Origin: Fallopia convolvulus
Lineage: Eukaryota; Streptophyta; Magnoliopsida; Caryophyllales; Polygonaceae
Reading direction: 5' to 3'
Length of the DNA: 64,000 nt
Assembly (NCBI GenBank): GCA_964016875.1
Contig: OZ024733.1
Span: 6,192,984-6,256,983, forward strand
Shown: positions 36,059 through 46,145 of the stretch, in pieces
How positions within the stretch are numbered: the first letter of the stretch is position 1
How the letters are laid out: every line of letters starts with the position of its first letter
Translations under genes and position numbers: made by a program
Notes under the pieces: generated by a model
The model's database searches: none
What the model was told of the DNA's origin: nothing
The model's input: only the letters and a program-made list of their open reading frames with translations

Positions 36059-37324
36059 TCATTCATAATGCCTCGGGACCTCACCACCATGGAATGAAGT
36101 GGACCGACGTTGAGGGAAGTCGGGCCCGACTTGGTGTGTACCTCGGTCCGCCAGTGTTGGAGCATGGTGCGTGGCTCGGAGGTCGGCCATCAAGCCTTGG
36201 AGGCGCTCATCTTCTTCACTTTGCCCTTGATCGACATCCATGTCCTCCCCACGAGGTGCAAACACGAAGTTGTCATGGTCGGAATCCGGTGTAGATGGAG
36301 GGGAGGTAAACCGAATGTGTTGAGATTGTTGTCGCCGCCCTTCTCTTGCACCTTCGGGGTCACCAAATGAGTGTGGCTTGCCGGCCCACACTTGGTACCA
36401 ATTTTGATACCGAGAAAGATCATAGAGGTTGTGCACTAACCGGATCGACACACCATCATAGTTTGAGTGAGGGGCCAAGGAAATCATGTAGAGCTTCTCC
36501 TTGATGATGTTGGCCTTCTTGAAATACTTCATGTTCATGAACTCAACACCATTCGGAGCCGGAGAATACTTGTCAAGATCAACTCCTAGACGCATGGCGA
36601 GCCTTGCTATCATCCCACCGAAGTAGATCCAAGAGGAGCTTTGGAAGTCTCGCACCATCTTGACCCACTCCCATGCAAGGTTCATGGGCTTCTCGGTGTT
36701 GAAGAGCATCTCATGGAGCAACATGATCTCCTCCTTCATCGGCTTGCTCAACTCATGACGAGCATAGATTGCACACCCCAAGACTCGCACCATGACCCGA
36801 AAAAGAGGGCTAGCAATCTCGGTTGTGGAGGCGCCCTTTCTCATCTCACTCTTCCCGGCCACATGACGCCACACTTGGTTCACCTTCTCATTGTTGACGC
36901 CGGCCTCTTCTCTTGGGCATGGAAACCCGAAGTAGGTAGCCAAATCCCTAAGAGTGAGATTGTGGTCCTCGTTGCCCAATCGGAAAGTGAGCGCCCCTTC
37001 CTCATCCTCCACATTATCATAAGTGCACTCGAATGTGGCCATGAATTCCGAGGTGAGGGCGGGGTAGTGAGTGTTGTCCCACCTTAGCATCCCATTAAGA
37101 CCGATGTGGGAGTAGCATCTTGGAAGGGCTTGATCCATGTCCATCTTCCTCACGGCTTCCCAATCAAGCCACCTCGTGTGGTGCTCAAGCGCCATATATC
37201 TTTCATAATTCTCCACTTGCTCATCATCCTCCAAATAGACATCATCCAACTTCGGCTCTTTCCTCGTCTTCTTGGACTTCTTCCTTGGCCTTTCCACATG
37301 AGAGGATGAAGCTCTTGTCTCCAT
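36059..37324 (-). CDS. ATHILA ORF-1-like protein of the young element
   Basis: The frame is open from 37351; the Met at 37324 (METRASSSH) is preferred because it starts a basic, nuclear-signal-like segment (RPRKKSKKTRK). About 420 residues. The central part (ALTSEFMATFE, LTFRLGNEDHNLTLRDLATY and GFPCP, then PLFRVMVRVLGCAIYARHEL) matches what I know of the plant ATHILA ORF-1 family (Pfam PF03078). Its function is not established; it has been called env-like by position, but I see no signal peptide or membrane segment. The C-terminal tail is Asp/Glu-rich and includes one palindromic module (36091-36150), read as VGPDFPQRRS. It is intact, unlike the outer element's copy. Confidence 0.8.
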   Translation of the reverse strand: METRASSSHVERPRKKSKKTRKEPKLDDVYLEDDEQVENYERYMALEHHTRWLDWEAVRKMDMDQALPRCYSHIGLNGMLRWDNTHYPALTSEFMATFECTYDNVEDEEGALTFRLGNEDHNLTLRDLATYFGFPCPREEAGVNNEKVNQVWRHVAGKSEMRKGASTTEIASPLFRVMVRVLGCAIYARHELSKPMKEEIMLLHEMLFNTEKPMNLAWEWVKMVRDFQSSSWIYFGGMIARLAMRLGVDLDKYSPAPNGVEFMNMKYFKKANIIKEKLYMISLAPHSNYDGVSIRLVHNLYDLSRYQNWYQVWAGKPHSFGDPEGAREGRRQQSQHIRFTSPPSTPDSDHDNFVFAPRGEDMDVDQGQSEEDERLQGLMADLRATHHAPTLADRGTHQVGPDFPQRRSTSFHGGEVPRHYE

Positions 37325-37351
37325 GGTACCTACACACATCCAACCCAACAA

Positions 37352-38649
37352 AAGGATCCAAGATAAACTCCATACAACTCAACAAAAGCACTCATCAACA
37401 CACAACAACACATCAACACAAGGGAACTCCATACTTAGTCTCTAAACACACATGCATCACAATCCAACATGAATCATCATGGATATCTTCTAACAATGGC
37501 TAAGCAAATGATCATACTATATCATGATTAGGCTATAGCCAACAATGAAACACATGAATCCACATGATATCACAAGAAGAGGGCAAAAACAACATGGATC
37601 GACTTCCAACCTATGTCGGGCCCGACACATCCTCAACCTCGGTCCGACTTGATGGACCGACTTCCACAACTCGGGCCCGACTCTCCTGGGCACTTCGATC
37701 TCGACCTAATTCATGCTTCGACTTCTAGCCTTAAATCAACCCAAATCACTCTATCATGCACTTAAATTTCAAATTCAACCATCAAACATCCCTAATCGAA
37801 GTTCTAAATGGATCTAAGCATGCATAAACAACTTTAAAGCTCAATTTCACAAATCATGCAAATCCACCATTGATGCTCAAGCTCAAGCTCTCAATCAAAC
37901 ATGGCATTACTCAATCTACGCAATGAAAGCACAAAATTTTCAAAGAAATAAGTAGAGATCGAGTAACACATACCGGATTCGAAGAGTATTGAACTTTTAA
38001 ACAAATAAGCAACTTAGAACTCAAATTTCCTAGATCTAGATCTAGATGGGGGATGAAGGACTATATTGAACTCGAGATTTCTACTTGGACTCGGGTTTGG
38101 GAGGCCTTTTTATGGTTGGATCGAGATGAAGAAGGGAAGTGTGTGGATCGAGTATGGAAGGGGAGGGGGCGGCCGACTTTGAGAATTTTTGAGGGAGAGG
38201 GGTTGTATTTTGGGAATGGTGGTTGATATGAAGATGATAGGTAGGTGGGGGATAGTATTTAATGGGGGAAAAGGACAAATTAGGTCAAGGGCAAAATTGG
38301 CATTCCAACTAGTCAAATCGAGTTGGACCGACTTCATGGACCGACGTCCCTATGTCGGGCCCGACTTACCTGGGCTCGATGTGGGAGTATTCGGGTCACC
38401 AATTTTACTCCATCCTCTTGCAACTTCTTTCCCATATTTCCATTTAAATATTTCACCTCAAATCCTACACAACTTTGAAGGATGCACAACACCATAAATC
38501 CACAAAACACTAGATAGGGATCGGTTAGAGAAAAGCTAAGCTAAACTAAGAAAAATCAAACTAAAATTACGAAAAGAAAGCTACTAGCTCGGGTTGCCTC
38601 CCGAGAAGCGCTCGTTTAGAGTCACTAGCTTGACTTCCTAACCTCAACC
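37352..38649 (-). mobile_element. Non-coding spacer where pol is missing, young Athila-type element
   Basis: Between the gag-protease stop and ORF-1 there is no trace of reverse transcriptase, RNase H or integrase. At 38591-38611 is the antisense of GCGCTTCTCGGGAGGCAACC, which in complete Athila elements follows the end of pol. Palindrome clusters lie at 37613-37710 and 38324-38386. Confidence 0.75.
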
Positions 38650-41628
38650 TTATGGCGGGTGAAACACGGTGAATTTCTCGCCATTGTTATGCCCATTGCC
38701 TTCATACCCATAAAACCACCAACGATGGTCTACATAGGCATGGCTCTCCGATCTCGGGCCTATCTCATCATACTCCTCCAACGGATGAGATTTCTCCTCC
38801 TTACTTGCTCCATCATGTTTTTCTTTTCCTACACCATAGTTATCCAAAGTATTCCTAGGAGATTCTACCAATTCATCTTTCAAGTCACTAAGGCAAATGT
38901 AGGAGTCTCCTAAGTCATCTTTCAAATCACTTAAACAAATGTAGGAATCAAAAGTTTGGGAAGAATTGTGGTCATCACCAACATCAAAAGGATATAAGTA
39001 AGGATACTCTTCATTTCTCCTTGGGCTAGCATTGATCCTTGACTCATCTTGATCCTCAATTTGCTCCAACAACTCCCTTGCTTGTATTTGTTCATTGAAG
39101 CTTTCATCACTCCTTAACACAACGACCTCTCTAGCAACTTCCACTTCTTCACTTTTTCTCTTAGCACTCTCTTCAAGTTTGAGGATAGCCAAGGCGTCCG
39201 GCTCATTCAAAGCTTTGTTGAAGTGAAAATCGACCTTCTCTTCACCAATCTCAAAGGAAACCTTGCCGTTTTTGACATCAAACCTTGCCCCCGCCGTAGC
39301 TAAGAATGGTCTTCCTAAGATTATTGGGACCAAGGGATCCTCATGCATGTCCAAGATCACGAAATCATCGGGGACAAAGTACTTTCCAACTCGCACCGGA
39401 ACGTCATCCAATATTCCCTTAGCCTTGATGATGGAACCGTCGGCCATAGTTAGGGACATATCGGCCGGCTCCATTTCACCCAAATTTGCTCTTCTCCAAA
39501 TGCTAGCGGGCATCACCGAAACACTTGCCCCAAGGTCACATAAGGCTTGGAAATTTTGAGACCCCACACCAATGGTTATAGCAAAACGACCGGGATCTCC
39601 TAGCTTTTGTGGTAACTCCAAGGTCTTGACCTCATCTTGCATTTTCACTATGGACCTCTTCTTGCTCAAAATCTCCTTTAAAAACTTGGCATAAGATGGC
39701 ATCTCGCTCAATGCATCGGTGAACGGGATAGAGATGTTCAAGCCTTGCAAGAGTTTGAGAAACCTCTTGAACTTGTTCTCAACAACATCTTTTGGCTTCT
39801 TCGAGGGATATGGAAGAATTGTTGCACCTTGAATCTTGCTTGGATCAACTTCTTTGGACTTCCCTACTTCATTTGCAACATTTCCTGGTTGGACCGACTT
39901 GGGCACCATGTCGGGCCCGATGTTGTGGATCTCGGTCCTGGACAGAGGAGTTGGATCGAGGTCTGTGTACGTCGGTCCCGAGTTGCTCTCGACCTCGGTC
40001 CGTGGTGAAGGAGTCGATCTTCTTGCTGGGTCGACTTCGGGAAACGTCGGACCCGACTTGCTGGGTAAGTTGGTCCGACTCTCTTCATTCTTCTTAGGCA
40101 CGTGTGGCTCGGGTAGGTTTCGGCCACTTCTCAATCCAATTGCCCGGACTTCATTTTGATTGTTTTGAGCTCGAGGATTCTCCTCGGGTCGGCATGGAAG
40201 TCTCCCATTCTCTCTCGGGGCTTGAGTTGCGATTTGGGCAAATTGATTGTCGACTTGCCTCCTCCATGCACCAAACTCATTGAATTGGGTCCTCATCTCC
40301 TTGAACCCATCTCTCATCTCTTGAGCAAATGTTTGTAACTCATTGAATCCCGGTGGTCTATATGGTGGTGGTGGCGCCCTTGGCTCGTTTTGGTTGAAGT
40401 TGTTGTTGTAACCTTGAGCTTGACCGTTGTTCCACCGGCCATTGCCACCATTGTTGAAATTGCCTCTTCCACCGAAATTTCCTCGGACATAATTTGCCTC
40501 CTCAATTCGCTCGGCCAAGCGCACTTGGCTCTCATTCGGACAAACTTGTGTAGCATGTGCAAAGGATCCACACTCCTCACAAGCTCTAGCATTTTGCTTG
40601 TAGTAGTGGACTTGCCTCTTAAGCTTGCTCACTTCACCTTCAAGGAATTGGAGCTTCACATCCCTATCAATGTCTTCTCCCCTTGGATCATATAACTTCC
40701 TTGCACCTTCACCTTGAACTTTCACCTCCTTGCTAGCTTGACTCACCCCATACATGGCCTCATAATCGGATAGCTTGTCAAGTAGCTCCCAAGCTTGATT
40801 CGGTGTCAAGTCTATGAACCCACAATCGGTGTGGAGATTGAGCTTGTCCTTCGTTACCGGATTGATGCCTTGGAAAAAGATGTCTTGGAGCACATATGGT
40901 TGTTGGCCATGAGTAGGACATTGGCGCAACATCTCCTTGAAACAGTCCCATGCTTCGAAGAGGGGCTCATTCGGACCTTGTTGAAAGCTTGCAATCTTCC
41001 TTCTTAACTCGGTTGTCTTTGAGGGCGGGAAGAACTTCATCAAGAAAGCATCATAGAGTGTCTTCCAAGTTGTGATTGACCTAGGAGCTTGTCTCTCGAG
41101 CCAATGTGTGGCCTTGCCCCCAAGTGACCATTTGAACGCCTTTAGAAGCACATACTCCAATGTCTCCTCGTCGGTAGAGATCGTCTCACACATATCCACA
41201 AATCGTTTAACATGCTCTATGGGACACTCATGTGGACGGCCCTCGAATTGATCACGCTTGATGAGGGAGATGAATTGCGTCTTGATCTCAAAATTCTTGG
41301 CAACCTCGGGAAGCACAATAGCCGGCTCGGGTACCCTCAACTCCGGATGCATGTATTCGCGTGCATTCCGGGGTAGAGCGTTGAGTTGAGCCTCGGCTCT
41401 CATCCGTTGCTCCCGTTCTCTTCTTGCCACCTCCTCTTGATTGTCCCTCTCAAGTTGCAATCTAGCCATTTCGGCCCTAAGTTGAGCCAACTCCTCATCA
41501 ACATGGAGAGCTTGATTCGCCATCCTTTTCCTTCTTCGGGCTTCCTTGAGAATACTTTCCGGATCACTCACAAACTCAAGCTCAAGTGTTCCTCGGGAGG
41601 AACGAGCTAGCATACACCAAATTGGCAC
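38650..41628 (-). CDS. Athila-type Gag-protease polyprotein of the young element
   Basis: 992 codons, fully open. Residues 18-35 carry the Athila start signature (SDPESILKEARRRKR). About 42-80 is a charged, probably coiled-coil segment. The gag core is at about 110-300 (RDQFEGRPHECPIEHVKRF, WKTLYDAFLMKFFPPSKTTE, EAWDCFKEMLRQCPTHG). A zinc knuckle CX2CX4HX4C lies at 350-363, then a Gly/Asn-rich tract (383-413). A linker at 500-590 contains three repeated GP(T/D)-type segments made by palindromic modules. The aspartic protease is at about 675-800, with DLGAS at 698-702 as usual in Athila and ILGRPFLAT. An acidic tail follows. It ends without continuing into reverse transcriptase. The start lies about 40 bp after the 5' LTR; the Met at residue 6 or 36 is an alternative. 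Confidence 0.9.
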   Translation of the reverse strand: MPIWCMLARSSRGTLELEFVSDPESILKEARRRKRMANQALHVDEELAQLRAEMARLQLERDNQEEVARREREQRMRAEAQLNALPRNAREYMHPELRVPEPAIVLPEVAKNFEIKTQFISLIKRDQFEGRPHECPIEHVKRFVDMCETISTDEETLEYVLLKAFKWSLGGKATHWLERQAPRSITTWKTLYDAFLMKFFPPSKTTELRRKIASFQQGPNEPLFEAWDCFKEMLRQCPTHGQQPYVLQDIFFQGINPVTKDKLNLHTDCGFIDLTPNQAWELLDKLSDYEAMYGVSQASKEVKVQGEGARKLYDPRGEDIDRDVKLQFLEGEVSKLKRQVHYYKQNARACEECGSFAHATQVCPNESQVRLAERIEEANYVRGNFGGRGNFNNGGNGRWNNGQAQGYNNNFNQNEPRAPPPPYRPPGFNELQTFAQEMRDGFKEMRTQFNEFGAWRRQVDNQFAQIATQAPRENGRLPCRPEENPRAQNNQNEVRAIGLRSGRNLPEPHVPKKNEESRTNLPSKSGPTFPEVDPARRSTPSPRTEVESNSGPTYTDLDPTPLSRTEIHNIGPDMVPKSVQPGNVANEVGKSKEVDPSKIQGATILPYPSKKPKDVVENKFKRFLKLLQGLNISIPFTDALSEMPSYAKFLKEILSKKRSIVKMQDEVKTLELPQKLGDPGRFAITIGVGSQNFQALCDLGASVSVMPASIWRRANLGEMEPADMSLTMADGSIIKAKGILDDVPVRVGKYFVPDDFVILDMHEDPLVPIILGRPFLATAGARFDVKNGKVSFEIGEEKVDFHFNKALNEPDALAILKLEESAKRKSEEVEVAREVVVLRSDESFNEQIQARELLEQIEDQDESRINASPRRNEEYPYLYPFDVGDDHNSSQTFDSYICLSDLKDDLGDSYICLSDLKDELVESPRNTLDNYGVGKEKHDGASKEEKSHPLEEYDEIGPRSESHAYVDHRWWFYGYEGNGHNNGEKFTVFHPP

Positions 41629-41645
41629 TCAATGCACTTAGACTT

Positions 41646-41662
41646 CCCTGGCAACGGCGCCA
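41646..41662 (-). other. Primer-binding site, tRNA-Asp type
   Basis: On the minus strand TGGCGCCGTTGCCAGGG starts 7 bases inside the 5' LTR border. The usual Athila/Tat site is TGGCGCCGTTGCCGGGG, so there is one mismatch. Confidence 0.88.
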
Positions 41663-41669
41663 ATCTTTT

Positions 41670-43210
41670 TGATCGCCTCTCGGATTGCGAGGGCCTAGAG
41701 ATACAATTTATAACCCGACCCCGTTGTAGCACGTGGTGGGTGTCGAACACTCGGGAAGTCTACTCGATTGATGTGCCTGGACACTAGGAAGCTGGAAAAG
41801 AGAGCTTAAAACAAAGGAAAACAAAGAGAACAGTCGGGACCGACACAGAGGTCACGTCGGGCCCGATGTTGGCGACAAGAAGAAGTCGGGACCGACGTAG
41901 GGTAAGTCGGGCCCGAGGTAGCTGGGTTTGTCGAACTTCAAAGATTAAAAGTAGATCTTGGGCTTTTGGGTTCCTTCTCTAGTAGATTAAGGCTTATCCA
42001 CCCCAATTCAAGCAATGAGTGATGATCGGACTAGGATCGAGTGCTTTCGCCCTCGTTCCAACCACTTCTACACATCGATCATTGGGGAAATCCCCTTCGA
42101 AGCAAGGTCTTGAGATTGACACATGTTCACTTTCGCTACTTTGCCAATCTCAAGCCTTGATTCCCAACTTTCGCAAGGAATTGTAGCTCTATGTAGAGTG
42201 GGTTCCTTAGATCAAACACTCAAGGCTATGGAATTGGGGTTTCTAGCCTAAACCTAGCTAGGGTTTTCCCCCATAACCCAAGATCAAGGAGATCTACTCC
42301 ATGAGACAAGCAAAGAAAGCAATCAAATCAAAAGGGAAAGCAATCATCATAATCAATCTCAAAACAAAGCAAAGTTTCATTCAAATCCAAAGCAATCCAC
42401 AAATTCCAATCAAGGGTTTTCAAATCCACAAGAACAAAGCAAATCAAAGCAAATCTACCAACATAACCTATCAAGTCTTCCTCCCTTGGCCGATTCTCTC
42501 TCTTCTCCTTCTCCTCTCCTTCCTCCTTGCTCTCCAAGAATCCTTTTGGCTCCCTTGGAACCCCCTTTTTGTGTGTGTGTGAGGGAACCCTTTCCCCCCT
42601 TTTGTGTGTATGTGAGGGAGAACCCCCCCCCTTTTTTTGTGGTAGAGAGCCCCCCTTTTTTTGTGGTAGAGAGCCCCCCTTTTTTTGTGGTAGAGAGCCC
42701 CCCTTTTTTGTGGTAGAGAGCCCCTAAATTAGAAGACAAGAGGGCCTTTTATAGATTAGATGAGGGGCAAAGGTGGAAGTTCACAATTTCGTGCCTTGGA
42801 GCCCAAGTAGTCCAGTGACCGACTCGGACCGACACGGAGGACCTCGGGCCCGAGTTACTGTGCATGTCGGTCCGAGGTTGGAGCTTCAAGTCGGGCCCGA
42901 GGTTGGTTGCAACTCGGTCCGAACCTCGTTCCACCTTCTTCTTGTTGGCTTTCCTCTTGTTCTTCTTCATGGCTTGCTCCTCTCTTTCCTCCTTTGCTCA
43001 GGCCTCGCTCCATGTCTCGACCCTCCTTCAAATCGATCCTCGATTCATGCCAAATTACCTACAAAACACATAAAATGCGCGTAGTCTCCGAATCTCATAG
43101 AAATACGGGAACTAAGCTAAAAAGGAACAAAACGCAAAAGAAAAGGGGAAAAAGAAACATATTTACAAAGGAAATCACATATGAAAACACCACCAAATAG
43201 AGAGACATCA
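41670..43210 (-). repeat. 5' LTR of the young Athila-type element
   Basis: Partner of 32248-33787. Differences read by eye lie in the first 450 bp (five substitutions), at CTTCTCC versus CTGCTTC near 42504, in one C tract, at AGTGACC near 42818, and at GCTCAGGC near 42997. Confidence 0.95.
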
Positions 43211-43215
43211 CCATC

Positions 43216-44555
43216 CACTACATGAAATCAGCGGTCGACTGCCAGCGCTCATCACTCGTCTCCCAACGAGTGTCGTTTTCCCTCCAGCGTGCATTGTCCA
43301 TCCTCTGTTGCACCTCATACCAGTCATGAAACTGGCTGACCCTGTCGTAGATCCGGAACTGGCCGAATTGTAGCATGTCCATCCTTTGGGTGAGGTCATC
43401 ATACCATGGGGGAGGGGCTGCAAAACTCGAGCTAGCATCACCAGGATAGCCGACGTGATACATAGGAAAGTCCTCAAATAAGGGTCGTTACCGAACCTAG
43501 GTACCTCGGTACCGACCGATGCAGGGTGCATGAATGAATCGTTACCAACCCCAAGGGCCTAGATAACGACCTCCTCAGCAGGTGTCGACTCATGAATCTC
43601 CTCGTCTCTTGGGAACCAGGACTCTCTCCTCCTCAGTGTCGGGTCTCCGTCAGGTCTAATAGCGAGAGGAAAGGGCATAGGGGACCACATCTCATACCAG
43701 TTGGGGAGGTACAAGAGCTCCACCTTCTCCTTTGTCAGAATCATAACCCGTTGTCTGTATGTCGCCGCATAAACCGCCGCATAAACAGTGCCCCAACTGA
43801 GGCGGGCCAGTTGTGTAGAATGCCAAGTCAACCTCCAACGCTCGAGCGATATAGGCGATCATGCCATCAACCCACAACTTCTCGGTATTCCCTTTGTAGT
43901 CCATGACATGCTTGATCCACTCATACCCCAGGTTCATAGGAGTCGGAACCTGGAAGAGCATACATCGTAGACACGCCATCTCTCTCCTTGTGGGCATTGA
44001 CAACTCCTTTTTCGCCCAGATGGTGCTACCCGAAATCCGCAAGATGATACAAAATAATGGGTTGGAAATATCCCTTCCAGGGAGCGCAGAATGTGGGCAC
44101 CTACTTTGGCCCGTCAAATACCCCCATTTCTCATGCAGTTGGAAGTTGGTCAACTTTTATCCGACTTCAAGGTTAAGGAATCCAAGGAGGTCGTTGAACT
44201 CCTCCAAGGTGAACGAGTGGCGCCGGTTCCCAAGTTGGAACTCAATCTCTCCCTCAGAGTCAGGATCATCATTGTCGATCGTGAGTGTGGCAATGAAATC
44301 GGTCGTTAGAGCGGGATAATGAGGGTCGGTAGCACTCAACAGGTGTGCAGCTCCAATGTACGAGAATGCCTCTCAGATGTCCTCATAGATCCCAAGTTGT
44401 TCCCCCTCAACACAAGAGAACCATCTAGTCTTGAACGTCCGATCAAGCAATATCTCGAATGTGCTTAACTGCTCTTCATTCCTAATTTGAACATCATTCA
44501 TCTGGCGCGCAACCGACTTTTTCGACCTCTTGCTGGATCTGCTTGTGCTTGCCAT
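43216..44555 (-). pseudogene. ATHILA ORF-1-like remnant of the outer element
   Basis: Starts at 44555 (MASTSRSSKRSKKSVARQMN). The order of blocks matches the intact ORF at 36059-37324: FKTRWFSCVEGEQLG, then HYPALTTDFIATL, EIEFQLGNRRHSFTLEEFND, NPLFCIILRISGSTIWAKKE, MNLGYEWIKHVMDYK, YQVW-equivalent YLPNWYEMWSP. The frame is broken by stops or shifts near 44370, 44155, 43830 and 43560. A palindromic module lies in its C-terminal part (43480-43560), as in the inner copy. The inner element inserted at its last codons. Confidence 0.78.
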
Positions 44556-46015
44556 TGTTTTGCATAATCAAAAATTACCAAGATAAATTCCACACAAAGC
44601 AAAGGAACACCCCAACCACATGACCCCATACTTAAGTCGACAAAAAGTGTCGAAGATAACAAAATCATTGCAACCTCATAATTGCATACCAAATATGATA
44701 GGAGAACAAAGTTATCATGCATAATCAATCAGGATCAATCTATCAAGCATAATAAACCAAGTTATATCCAAGAAGTGAAACCTAAGTCATGCAAATATCA
44801 AGTTTCAACAATTCTACAGGGTTGTTACCGAACAAGGAGGGGTCGATACCGAGGGCACTGCTTGTGTTTCGACTTACTAGTGTGTTTTTAGGGTCGTTAC
44901 CGACCCACAAGGGATCGGTACCGAGGGCCTGCAACTTACAAAAAATACTCAAGAGTTTCGACTTTGAAATCTGCTAATACTTCGACAAATCAACATCTTA
45001 GAAATATTCCGGCCATACTCAATGTCAAAGCATGCTTAAGAACACAACCTCAAACCAATTTACCAAGTTATCCCATTATATGCTCAAGATCCAAAGAGTT
45101 TTTCTTCAAGATCCAGTCTAGATATGCAGTCTAATCCCAAATCATCAAACAAGCAATTTTAATTGAAAAGAAAAGGTTTAGGGTTAAGAAATCATACCGG
45201 ATCTGTAGAAACAAGAAGAAGAAAAGTTGTATCGGTAACGAGGGTAAACGAACTAAGTTCGTATTGGGGGAAAGGGGTTGGTTTGGGTTTGTGCGGGTCA
45301 CGGCTGGGTGCGTCTACTGGTGCTGGCTCGCCTTCTGGTGTGTAACGGCGGCGAGGTGGCTCTGGCGTGCGTACGGTGTGAGAGAGGGAGGGAGGCTTGT
45401 GGCGGGTCGGTTACGAAGAGGGGGGGGGGGGGGGCTTCTGGAGGAAGTAAGGTAAAAATAAAGGGAAAAAGGTTTAAATACGTACCTGATGTCCGCCGTG
45501 AATTTTCTGATTTTAACTGCAAGGGTCGGTACCGACCCTGAGGGGGTTGGTAACGAGCCACTGCTTTGTTGCGATTTCCCTTCGTTTTCTCAACTTTTGC
45601 CCAAATTCGCCTGTTTCACTATTCAAAACAATTCTATTCCGACCTTTTTAATCTAATCTAGTGTAAGAAAACCAAACTAAGCTATCCTAAACAGAAAAAG
45701 ACGAACAATAAAAATAAAAAGAGCGGGTTGCCTCCCGAAAGCGCTATTTTTAACGTCGTTAGCCCGACGAACTTACCTTGATTCAGCTAGGGTGGCTTTC
45801 TTTCGGCCTTGTCGAGATTATGAGAAACCCCATACTTAGCCGAAAAAGCTTGAAAGCTTCTCTCCATAAACTTTGGTCCTCTATTGTCCATAAGTACGCA
45901 AGGAACTCCATAAGGGGGCTTCGACCCTTTTATAGTATGTATAGAAGGAGATGGTGTAGAAAAAGGAAGTAAGCAAGGATCTTTACCAAGATTTATCAAA
46001 TCAAAGCAAGTAAAC
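44556..46015 (-). mobile_element. Non-coding spacer of the outer Athila-type element, pol missing
   Basis: At 45725-45744 is the antisense of GCGCTTTCGGGAGGCAACCC, the same landmark as in the inner element. Palindrome clusters with GTTACC/GGTACC lie at 44820-44930 and 45520-45560. A G tract of about 15 is at 45420-45435. No reverse transcriptase or integrase trace is present. Confidence 0.7.
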
Positions 46016-46145
46016 TCACCAAGGCCTCTCAGAGAAGATTTCGTTACCGAGGTGGTGTGGGGTCGTTACCAACCCCACTGGGTCAGGGGGAACCTCGATA
46101 ACGTGCACGTCGAACTCGGTAACGGACTGGTGAACATCTTTTTTA
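46016..46145 (-). pseudogene. C-terminal end of the outer element's Gag-protease ORF
   Basis: The minus strand reads open from about 46140 to a TGA at 46016-46018 (HQSVTEF..., VPPDPVGLVTTPHHLGNE). The VTTP wording repeats that at the broken end of the protease fragment at 48739-49130. The two pieces are inferred to have been adjacent before an LTR inserted between them. Confidence 0.5.

Larger units (their letters stand above)
32248..43210 (-). mobile_element. Complete pol-less Athila-type LTR element, very young, 10.96 kb
   Basis: Reads right to left. Boundaries TGAT...ATCA and the 5-bp TSD CCATC (32243-32247, 43211-43215) are exact. LTRs of 1540 and 1541 bp differ by about eight substitutions and one C-tract indel by eye (about 0.5%). 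Contents in order: 5' LTR, tRNA-Asp-type primer site, a 992-codon gag-protease ORF, non-coding DNA with the conserved Athila GCGCTTCTCGGGAGGCAACC, a 430-codon ATHILA ORF-1-like ORF, a long 3' non-coding zone and the 3' LTR. Reverse transcriptase, RNase H and integrase are absent, not broken. Comparable to TR-GAG-type non-autonomous elements. It sits at the very 3' end of the outer element's ORF-1. Confidence 0.93.

Noticed and set aside
36059..37351. A retroviral-type env gene (position after gag-protease)
   Set aside because: No signal peptide or transmembrane segment is visible, and blocks match the ATHILA ORF-1 family, so env-like by position only.
45163..45541. Small plus-strand frames in GC-rich DNA near a G tract
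   Set aside because: Inside the spacer of the outer Athila-type element, overlapping in several frames, with no domain.
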